Shown: piece after piece, positions 1-4,766 of the stretch
How positions within the stretch are numbered: position 1 is the stretch's first letter
How the letters are laid out: each line of letters begins with the position of its first letter
From: Blastocatellia bacterium
GTDB lineage: Bacteria > Acidobacteriota > Blastocatellia > Pyrinomonadales > Pyrinomonadaceae
Length of the DNA stretch: 6,091 nt
Reading direction: 5' to 3'
Assembly (NCBI GenBank): GCA_003487805.1
Contig: DNNE01000225.1
Coordinates: 1 to 6,091 of the forward strand
Translations under genes and position numbers: made by a program
Notes under the pieces: generated by a model
What the model saw: only the letters and a program-made list of their open reading frames with translations
The model's database searches: none
What the model was told of the DNA's origin: nothing

Positions 1-31
1 CTCGCAAACAAAGTAGCAGGCCGGGAACCGA

Positions 32-48
32 CCAGGTTTTCGACCTGG
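32..48. other. Small hairpin upstream of the first gene
   Basis: CCAGGT at 32-37 pairs perfectly with ACCTGG at 43-48 around a 5-nt loop. A second weak stem-loop (GGGA at 53-56 with TCCC at 63-66) follows. No T-run lies directly after the first stem, so it is not a clear intrinsic terminator, although it could mark the 3' end of a gene to the left of the window. Bases 1-143 contain no convincing ORF. I also found no persuasive -35/-10 pair for the gene starting at 144. Confidence 0.2.
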
Positions 49-143
49 GCTGGGGAGAATTTTCCCAAACAGATCAACGCCACTGACGGCGCATTACACT
101 GAAATTGGTAGGGTCTTTGAAAACTATCGAAAGGTAACTTGAA

Positions 144-524
144 ATGAAAATCGTAACCTTGATTGCACGCATTTTACTGGGGCTGATCTTCGTTGTGTTT
201 GGCCTCAATGGTTTTTTGAACTTTCTCAGCATGGGGCCCATGCCGACGGGCCTGGCCGGACAGTTTATCGTTGCACTCGCAGTGTCTCACTATTTTTGGG
301 TTGTCGCTGCGCTCCAAATTGCAGGTGGCGCGCTATTGTTAGTGAACCGGTTCGTACCGCTCGCGCTGGTGCTGCTTGGGCCGGTAATCGTGAACATCCT
401 TTGCTATCACGTGTTACTGAATCATAGCGGAGCAGCACCGGCCGCGGTGGTCACAGTCCTGTGGTTTGTTGTCTTCTACGGTAAGCGGCAATACTTCTCT
501 GGGATATTTGTGCAACGCACATGA
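144..524 (+). CDS. DoxX-like family integral membrane protein
   Basis: The 126-residue protein is almost entirely hydrophobic, with four likely membrane helices at about residues 4-24, 45-66, 70-91 and 98-113. The first helix carries the DoxX-type pattern of ARILLGLIFVVFGLNGF (residues 8-24), and the length and four-helix layout fit the small DoxX/DoxX-like inner-membrane proteins. Members of this broad family are linked to redox or stress functions in a few organisms, but most have no known reaction, so no substrate is proposed. The ATG is preceded by AAAGG at 130-134, nine bases upstream, a fair ribosome binding site. The stop is 21 nt before the YceI-family gene, which suggests co-transcription. 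A DoxX gene next to a YceI gene is a combination I recall from other bacteria, but I cannot quantify it here. Family assignment is fairly secure; function is not. Confidence 0.85.
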   Translation: MKIVTLIARILLGLIFVVFGLNGFLNFLSMGPMPTGLAGQFIVALAVSHYFWVVAALQIAGGALLLVNRFVPLALVLLGPVIVNILCYHVLLNHSGAAPAAVVTVLWFVVFYGKRQYFSGIFVQRT

Positions 525-545
525 GGTTTAGAAGGAGAGTGAAAC

Positions 546-1100
546 ATGGCCAAATGGACTTTCGAGCCTGGGCACACGGCAGCTGAGTTTCGCGCCCGGC
601 ACATGATGGTGACTTACGTGCGGGGACACTTCAAGGATGTTCACGGCTCGCTGGAGTTTGATCCGGAGAGCCCGCGCAACTCTTCGGTTGAAGTGCAGAT
701 CGATGTGGCGAAAATTTGGACTGGAGTGAAAGAACGCGATGATCATCTCCGGAGCGCAGACTTTCTTGATGTCGAGCATCATCCCGAGATCACCTTCAAG
801 GGTAATCAGGTAGAGATAAAAGGCGAGCATGACTATGCCGTGACAGGTGATCTGACAATTCGCGGTGTCACTCGGCAAGTCCGACTGGACGTGAGCTACC
901 TGGGAGAGTGGGAAACGCCCTGGTGGGAGGATGGAGTTAACAAGGGGCCGAAGACGCGCGCAGGTTTTGTAGCTACCACTAAGATCAATCGTCAGGACTT
1001 CGGAGTGAGCTGGCAAGACACCATGGATCGCGGCGGCATCGTAGTCGGAAATGAGATCGACATTGCCATTGACGTGGAAGCGATTCTGGAAGACGCTTGA
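546..1100 (+). CDS. YceI family protein (lipocalin-like isoprenoid-binding fold)
   Basis: This 184-residue protein shows the full YceI pattern. It has an N-terminal strand (WTFEPGHTAAEFRARHMM, residues 4-21), the segment GHFKDVHGSLEFDP (27-40), the hallmark RDDHLRSADFLDVEHHPEI (64-82), GDLTIRGVTRQV (101-112), INRQDFGVSW (148-157) and a final strand ending in EAI. YceI proteins form an extended beta-barrel that in characterised members binds a long isoprenoid or other amphiphilic molecule; the physiological role is usually unclear. Many homologues are periplasmic, but this one starts directly at the fold with no signal peptide, so it is predicted to be cytoplasmic. The start is well supported by AAGGAG at 532-537, eight bases before the ATG. 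It lies 21 nt after the DoxX-like gene and 57 nt before the DUF4126 gene, so all three may share a transcript. The DoxX partner would place the pair at the inner face of the membrane. Confidence 0.95.
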   Translation: MAKWTFEPGHTAAEFRARHMMVTYVRGHFKDVHGSLEFDPESPRNSSVEVQIDVAKIWTGVKERDDHLRSADFLDVEHHPEITFKGNQVEIKGEHDYAVTGDLTIRGVTRQVRLDVSYLGEWETPWWEDGVNKGPKTRAGFVATTKINRQDFGVSWQDTMDRGGIVVGNEIDIAIDVEAILEDA

Positions 1101-1157
1101 TTCTTCAGGAACAATACCGTTGTTGATCTTCGATCAATCCCAGAGGAGGACTCGTGC

Positions 1158-1634
1158 ATGAATCCTTCGTATGTGCTGCTTCTGGCGTTTCTCATTGGTG
1201 TAATCGGGGGATTGCGCACGATGACCGCGCCGGCCGTCGTGGCCTGGGCCGCGAACCGGCACTGGCTCAATCTAGACAACTCGCCGCTCGCCTTAATCGG
1301 TTCGCTTGGCGCCGTCCTCGTCTTTACTCTGGGTGCTCTCGGTGAATTGATCATCGACAAACTTCCTTCGACCCCAAACCGCACACGACTGCTCGGACTC
1401 GTTGGCCGCAGTGTGCTCGGCGGCCTGGCTGGCGCGGCTGTCGCCGTTGCCGGGGCGCAGCCGATCGCACTCGGCATCGTTGCTGGTGTGGCCGGCGCGA
1501 TCGCCGGCGCGTTTGCGGGCTACGAGGTTCGCAAACGCCTGGTCCGCGCGCTCAAGGTTCCGGACTTCGTCATCGCTCTCCTTGAAGACGCAGTCGCGAT
1601 TGGCGGCGGCCTCTTAATTGTGTCGCGGTTCTAA
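1158..1634 (+). CDS. DUF4126 family membrane protein
   Basis: This 158-residue hydrophobic protein has the features I associate with DUF4126: GLRTMTAPAVVAWAA after the first helix (residues 18-32), DKLPSTPNR in a polar loop (67-75), a Gly/Ala-rich helical stretch (84-121), the loop GYEVRKRL (121-128), and a C-terminal helix with LLEDAVAIGGG (141-151). About four membrane helices are likely. The family has no established biochemical function. The ATG is fixed by AGGAGG at 1144-1149 with eight bases of spacing. A GTG four bases upstream is in another frame and opens only a short Arg-rich shadow reading frame. The gene follows the YceI-family gene by 57 nt on the same strand and is probably the last gene of the operon, since a 239-nt spacer with an inverted repeat follows. 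The Gly/Ala-rich helices suggest tight helix packing. Confidence 0.85.
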   Translation: MNPSYVLLLAFLIGVIGGLRTMTAPAVVAWAANRHWLNLDNSPLALIGSLGAVLVFTLGALGELIIDKLPSTPNRTRLLGLVGRSVLGGLAGAAVAVAGAQPIALGIVAGVAGAIAGAFAGYEVRKRLVRALKVPDFVIALLEDAVAIGGGLLIVSRF

Positions 1635-1636
1635 GC

Positions 1637-1692
1637 GCGCACTCGAACAGTTCTTGAATGGCTTTGTCGAGTTCGTTCACGACTGAGTGCGC
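1637..1692. repeat. Inverted repeat directly after the DUF4126 gene
   Basis: GCGCACTC at 1637-1644 is perfectly complementary to GAGTGCGC at 1685-1692. Inside it, CGAAC (1644-1648) can also pair with GTTCG (1671-1675), giving a two-part stem that begins two bases after the stop codon. There is no T-run, so it is not a classical intrinsic terminator; it could protect the 3' end of the message or act as a weak terminator. The rest of the spacer up to 1894 holds a 10-bp palindrome ATCGTACGAT at 1729-1738 and no ORF I believe. No convincing promoter for the next gene could be read. Confidence 0.4.
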
Positions 1693-1894
1693 CATCAACA
1701 TTACCAAAATCTAGTGCTCCGCAAACACATCGTACGATTTATCGGCGCACTCTTTCAGTCGCATTACTTTTTGTAGTCGCCCACCTCCGTCCGGTTCGAT
1801 CCCGGCCGTAAATCTGCTACTCTAGCCGCATCGAAAAGCCGCTTGCCTGAGTTACAGAACTAGTCTTGAGCAAGTGAGTCATCCGCGTCTTACC

Positions 1895-2953
1895 ATGAAT
1901 TCGAAGAAGGTCATTTTCGCGTCGCTCGTTTTCGTGATTCTTTGGGCACGAGCGGTGGCAGGTCAATCTTCGGATCAGAGTCTTCCGACACCGGTCCTCT
2001 CAAACGAAATCAGCGGCAAGATAGTCGCGCTCGATGTTGGCGATCCTCGCGCGACTCGGCACTTTTACGCGTTTGCCGCCAAACCCGGCGATCTACTGAT
2101 CACGGTCGACAGCGCGAATCTCAATGGTGACGTCGATGTGTTTACAGCGATTACTTTTCGACCGCTGGTCAAGACTACTGTTTATGCGAGCACGCAATCG
2201 CCGCAAGTTACGAAGGGGATTTATTTGCGTGCGCGGCAGATCTTAATTCTCCGAGTCGAAGCGCGCACACCGAACGATGACCCAGGGACTTATCACATTC
2301 GTTTAGGCGGCACGTTCGAACCATTCAGTGGCGGCATTCCGGTTGCTGAAAACACTGAGCCGGCGGAGAGTTTGACGAAAGCATCAGCCAATCGCTTGTC
2401 GTCGGTAGGTGCGACGATCCCACGCCCGCCGGCGGAGGTGACCGCGACCGCGGAAGCGAAACCATCTCCTTCGCCAGAGAAGGCTACGGAAACACCTTCA
2501 GAGGAAGCGTCGAAAAAAGAAACAGAAAAACCGGCCAAGACCGCGGGCTCACCTCGAACGACAGCTCGTGGCCCACGTCGCGGCGCGCGGCCCGCGCCCA
2601 CAAGAAAGCAGCCGCCCGCGAAAAAGCCGGACGCGACGGACAAGACTGAGACGGAAAGCCCTAAGGCGGAACAGTCAAAGATCGAGATACTGAAAGATGA
2701 GAAGATTGTACCCACGGAGCAGCCTTCAGTGACGGCACCGGGAGAGAAGCCGAAGCCTCAGGAACTTTCGCCGGCGCCTGTTGGTGCCCGCCTGATTATT
2801 GAAGAAAAAGACGGCACCAGAATAGAACGGCCGATGAGTACTGTGCGTCGCGTGGTTGTGGAAGGCCCAACGATTGTTATCGTTCTGAAGACGGGAAAGA
2901 TCGAGCGCATTAACATGTCAGATGTTTCCCGGATGGCGATTGAACCGCAGTAA
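1895..2953 (+). CDS. Secreted protein: PPC-like beta domain, disordered linker, C-terminal beta domain
   Basis: From the ATG at 1895 the product has 352 residues. A Sec signal peptide is clear (residues 1-23: Lys-rich start, hydrophobic core, likely cut after AVAG). Residues about 38-140 are a beta-rich domain with features of bacterial pre-peptidase C-terminal (PPC) domains: HFYAFAAKPGDLLITVDS, a GDVDVFTAI strand, and the closing GTYHIRLGG. Residues about 150-295 are a low-complexity linker rich in Pro, Lys, Glu, Thr and Ala, including a basic patch (ARGPRRGARPAPTRK). Residues 297-352 form a small domain of four or five predicted strands containing EKDGTRIERP and LKTGKIERINMSDV. A GTG at 1874 would add seven residues. 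Neither start has a good Shine-Dalgarno, but the ATG gives the cleaner signal peptide. No catalytic motif is seen, so a structural or binding role outside the inner membrane is an inference. The gene is monocistronic by position. Confidence 0.75.
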   Translation: MNSKKVIFASLVFVILWARAVAGQSSDQSLPTPVLSNEISGKIVALDVGDPRATRHFYAFAAKPGDLLITVDSANLNGDVDVFTAITFRPLVKTTVYASTQSPQVTKGIYLRARQILILRVEARTPNDDPGTYHIRLGGTFEPFSGGIPVAENTEPAESLTKASANRLSSVGATIPRPPAEVTATAEAKPSPSPEKATETPSEEASKKETEKPAKTAGSPRTTARGPRRGARPAPTRKQPPAKKPDATDKTETESPKAEQSKIEILKDEKIVPTEQPSVTAPGEKPKPQELSPAPVGARLIIEEKDGTRIERPMSTVRRVVVEGPTIVIVLKTGKIERINMSDVSRMAIEPQ

Positions 2954-2974
2954 GCCTTTGCAGTTTACCTGGAT

Positions 2975-2993
2975 CGCAAACTAACAGTTTGCG
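2975..2993. terminator. Perfect hairpin between convergent genes, probable terminator
   Basis: CGCAAACT (2975-2982) and AGTTTGCG (2986-2993) form a perfect 8-bp stem with a 3-nt AAC loop. It sits 21 nt after the stop of the PPC-like gene and 8 nt after the stop of the minus-strand NTF2-like gene. The plus-strand side is followed by TTACTCTCTTACTCG, which is T-rich but interrupted. The minus-strand side has no T-run. It probably ends the plus-strand transcript and may work less well in the other direction. Confidence 0.55.
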
Positions 2994-3001
2994 TTACTCT
3001 C

Positions 3002-3433
3002 TTACTCGTTGATGTTGTCCAACGACTTGAACTTCCATCCCAGCTTCGTCAGCACAAATCGATAGATAATTACTTCCTGGCCTGAACCATTGTCACAGCC
3101 GACCGTGAACTCCTTCGGCCGCTCCGGATCCTTCTGCGGTTTAGCAGTCGCAAAGCATTTCGCCGCGTTTGTTTCGCCGTTAAAGACCTGCTTGTAACGC
3201 GCCAGCAACTGGGATCGCGTTCGAATCGCAGGCACGCCATAAGACATCGTCACGGGGAACTGCGTCATTTGAGCGACGCCGCCCTTGTCGCTATTAATCA
3301 CCGCGAGTTTGAACCTGGCCCAAAACGCATCGATTGAAGTATCGACTTGCGGTGAGCGCGCGGAAGTTTGCAGGGCAGACAGGATCAGCAAAGTTGAGAT
3401 GAATAAGAGGACGGTTGGTTTTCTAATCATCAT
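3002..3433 (-). CDS. Small secreted protein, NTF2-like/SnoaL-like appearance
   Basis: With the start at 3433 the product has 143 residues. It begins MMIRKPTVLLF, with a signal peptide to about residue 25 (cut after QTSA). The reading frame is open further to 3490, but that start would overlap the acetyltransferase gene by 47 nt and bury the signal peptide, so it is rejected. The mature part opens with IDAFWARFKLAVINSDKGG (residues 34-52), followed by FPVTMSYG and a C-terminal IIYRFVLTKLGWKFKSLDN. This order (helix with an Asp-containing turn, then strands, with a GWKF strand near the end) is typical of NTF2-like proteins and of small exported proteins annotated only as hypothetical. Cys93 and Cys113 could form a disulfide. 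No enzyme residues can be assigned. It is the last gene of the minus-strand operon, 10 nt after the GNAT stop, with no strong Shine-Dalgarno, so translational coupling is likely. Confidence 0.7.
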   Translation of the reverse strand: MMIRKPTVLLFISTLLILSALQTSARSPQVDTSIDAFWARFKLAVINSDKGGVAQMTQFPVTMSYGVPAIRTRSQLLARYKQVFNGETNAAKCFATAKPQKDPERPKEFTVGCDNGSGQEVIIYRFVLTKLGWKFKSLDNINE

Positions 3434-3443
3434 TTTAAAATTA

Positions 3444-3983
3444 CTATGCTGAGGGTTGGCGGCGAAGCCAATCCTCGCGACTAATTCCATAGATCAAAAC
3501 CTGTTTACCCAGCAGCTCAGTTTCGCCTTCGACCGTTTCGCCCAGCCGTACAGCTACTTTAATTGAATTAACGTTCTCACGAGCGATGCAGCTAATCACA
3601 TGGCCGCGACCCAGCTCGTTGAATGCGTATTCCAGCGCGCGGCCCGCGCCTTCGGTTGCGTAGCCTTTCCCCCAACTTTCGCGCGCCAGCGTCCATCCCA
3701 ATTCAAAGCCCGGCCAGCCGGCGGGGTTCATAAGTCCGATCCGGCCGATAAGTGTGCCAGTGCTCTTTTCCTCGACAGCCCACACACCATAGCCGCGGAA
3801 ATACCAATGGCCCATGAACGCCGCCATCGACTTCCACGCTTCAATTTCCGTCTGCGGCTGGCCGCCCAGAAACTTCATCACCTCAGGATCGGAAGACATC
3901 GCCAGGTACTCGGGAAAATCAGCTTCACGAAACCAGCGGAGCAGCAACCGCTCCGTTTCCAGGGTGACTTCACTCGTTAGCAT
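3444..3983 (-). CDS. GNAT family N-acetyltransferase, RimJ/RimL-like
   Basis: This 179-residue protein follows the Acetyltransf_3 (RimJ/RimL) plan. It starts with the strand ETERLLLRWFREADFPEYLAM (residues 9-29) and SDPEVMKFLGG, then a central strand GYGVWAVEEKSTGTLIGRIGL (64-84) and ELGWTLARESWGKGYATEG (94-112). The acetyl-CoA pyrophosphate-binding loop R-x-x-W-G-K-G-Y-A lies at 101-109. The classical ENVNSIKVAVRLGE helix (136-149) follows. The family transfers acetyl from acetyl-CoA to an amino group, often a protein N-terminus or a small amine; the acceptor here cannot be read from the sequence. The protein is cytoplasmic and of normal family length. AAGGTAG, overlapping the stop of the preceding gene, provides a ribosome binding site; the gap between stop and start is 9 nt. 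It is the middle gene of a three-gene minus-strand operon. Confidence 0.93.
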   Translation of the reverse strand: MLTSEVTLETERLLLRWFREADFPEYLAMSSDPEVMKFLGGQPQTEIEAWKSMAAFMGHWYFRGYGVWAVEEKSTGTLIGRIGLMNPAGWPGFELGWTLARESWGKGYATEGAGRALEYAFNELGRGHVISCIARENVNSIKVAVRLGETVEGETELLGKQVLIYGISREDWLRRQPSA

Positions 3984-3992
3984 GATCGATTT

Positions 3993-4463
3993 CTACCTTG
4001 AGAATTTGCGCGTAACAAGTGCGATAGTGAGTCCAATACCCAAAGTGTGAATGAGCACGTTGCCTATCAGCACCGGCCAGGGATAGGACCACGGATACCT
4101 GGTAACGTGAATCGCCGAGACTCGCAGCACGATTCCGTACATCACCAGATAGACACACAGGCCGTAAAGAATGCCGCTGATAATGGGGTGCGTGATCATG
4201 AATGGCAGAACTCGACTGGCAAGAAAGTAAATGCCGGCCCAAATCAGCGCAATCAGAAAGTGGAAGAAGAGGCCGAGGATGGCGATCTTAATCCCGCCAT
4301 CACGAGCGCTGGGCCCAAGCGCTCCGGAGGCGACCGAGCGAAGGACCGCGGCGGGAGTAGCGTGAAAACGAACGTTATTGAAAATACACGCGTAGGTGAT
4401 GTCGAACGTGCCGGCGATCAGGCCGGCAACCAGAATTGTCAGGAGAGCTTTGCGTGCGTTCAT
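3993..4463 (-). CDS. Conserved four-helix integral membrane protein of unknown function
   Basis: This 156-residue protein has four likely membrane helices, at about residues 5-27, 57-82, 93-117 and 130-150. Notable polar positions in or near the membrane are Asp21 and Tyr24 in GTFDITYACIF, the loop ASGALGPSARDGG (45-57), His68 in FHFLIALIWAG, and His139. The helix-1 Asp, the SGxLGP loop and the helix-2 His recur in a family of small bacterial membrane proteins that I recognise by pattern but cannot name with confidence; a distant likeness to YagU/DUF1440 is possible. No signal peptide cleavage is expected. The start at 4463 has AAAGG six bases upstream on the minus strand. It is the first gene of the minus-strand operon, 9 nt before the acetyltransferase, and a candidate promoter lies about 35 nt upstream. 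Nothing visible indicates a transported substrate. Confidence 0.8.
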   Translation of the reverse strand: MNARKALLTILVAGLIAGTFDITYACIFNNVRFHATPAAVLRSVASGALGPSARDGGIKIAILGLFFHFLIALIWAGIYFLASRVLPFMITHPIISGILYGLCVYLVMYGIVLRVSAIHVTRYPWSYPWPVLIGNVLIHTLGIGLTIALVTRKFSR

Positions 4464-4496
4464 TTTGTGCCTTTGAATTGCGATGAAAGAGCGGGA

Positions 4497-4527
4497 ATTA
4501 TCTACGCGAATCCGCGGGTTAAGTCAA
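4497..4527 (-). promoter_or_regulatory. Candidate sigma70-type promoter of the minus-strand operon
   Basis: Read on the minus strand, TTGACT (4527-4522; five of six matches to TTGACA) is followed after 19 nt by GATAAT (4502-4497; five of six matches to TATAAT). The spacer is 2 nt longer than ideal. Transcription would begin near 4490, leaving a leader of about 27 nt with the AAAGG ribosome binding site. Consensus boxes of this quality in the right place make it plausible, but it was found by eye only. Confidence 0.45.
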
Positions 4528-4583
4528 TTCCATCTCACTGCGTCGTGTTTAGACGACCCCTGTTAACAGCCGAGAGGTGCTGA

Positions 4584-4693
4584 CTCTGCGTTCCTCAGCG
4601 AAGACCTCTGTTATTCCTCTGCGGTTTCAGTTCGGAGTCGTAGGAAACTTAACCGCAGAGGCAAAACCAAGGTCTTCGCAGAGGAACGCAGAG
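4584..4693. repeat. Long imperfect inverted repeat (CGCAGAGG-type) in a divergent spacer
   Basis: The left arm (4584-4626) and right arm (4651-4693) are reverse complements at 38 of 43 positions, around a 24-nt loop. Both ends are perfect (CTCTGCG outside, GCGGTT inside). The right arm contains CGCAGAG three times, at 4654, 4678 and 4687. From memory, CGCAGAGG-rich hairpins of this kind are dispersed in many copies in several environmental bacterial genomes, so a REP/MITE-like mobile or replicating element is the likely origin. No transposase gene or target-site duplication is visible. The element occupies the 303-nt divergent spacer 4464-4766, between the minus-strand promoter candidate and the TTGACA element of the cytochrome gene. 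It is therefore upstream of both neighbours and is not a terminator for either. The spacer also has a small stem (GTCGT 4542-4546 with ACGAC 4553-4557) and a palindrome CTGTTAACAG at 4560-4569. Confidence 0.85.
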
Positions 4694-4730
4694 AGAATCG
4701 AAATCAGGTACTATCAATCGGCGAAAACTT

Positions 4731-4759
4731 TTGACAGCGCTTCACGCGTTTGATATTGA
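4731..4759 (+). promoter_or_regulatory. Candidate promoter of the diheme protein gene
   Basis: A perfect TTGACA lies at 4731-4736. Possible -10 boxes are TATTGA at 4754-4759 (17-nt spacer, three of six matches) or GATATT at 4752-4757 (15-nt spacer, four of six). With the first, transcription would begin about at the ATG at 4767, implying a leaderless message. The TTGACA is also the TTG codon that would extend the reading frame by 12 residues. Reading it as a promoter argues for the ATG as the real start. Confidence 0.4.
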
Positions 4760-4766
4760 ACAGGCA

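Noticed and set aside
528..1477. Two long minus-strand reading frames opposite the YceI and DUF4126 genes
   Set aside because: They lie antisense to genes with clear family motifs and ribosome binding sites, and their translations show no domain or plausible start signals.
1570..1701. Short minus-strand reading frame starting MLMAHSVVNELDKAIQELFECALR, overlapping the end of the DUF4126 gene
   Set aside because: The first 25 residues look protein-like, but the rest runs antisense into a secure gene and becomes Arg-rich; there is no good ribosome binding site, and it stops after about 43 residues. It could be a gene remnant but cannot be supported.
1790..1806. TCCGGTTCGATCCCGGC resembles a tRNA T-arm
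   Set aside because: The T-loop-like TTCGATC is flanked by a 4-bp stem, but no D-arm, anticodon arm or 7-bp acceptor stem can be built upstream, and no CCA end follows. Probably a chance match.
2293..2715. Minus-strand reading frame opposite the linker of the PPC-like protein
   Set aside because: It is a low-complexity shadow of the Pro/Lys/Glu-rich linker, rich in Gly, Ala, Ser and Val, with no ribosome binding site.
3434..3490. N-terminal extension of the small secreted protein (start at 3490)
   Set aside because: It overlaps the acetyltransferase coding region and places 19 residues ahead of an otherwise ideal signal peptide starting at 3433.
4464..4474. CAAAGGCACAAA just before the membrane protein start on the minus strand matches the repeat word at 6038-6049
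   Set aside because: A shared 12-mer within a 6-kb window is expected about twice by chance on both strands, and the local sequence is explained by the ribosome binding site.
4047..4583. Plus-strand 178-residue reading frame opposite the membrane protein gene
   Set aside because: It is very polar and Arg/Asn/Asp-rich, the expected antisense of a hydrophobic gene, and it runs into the repeat region.
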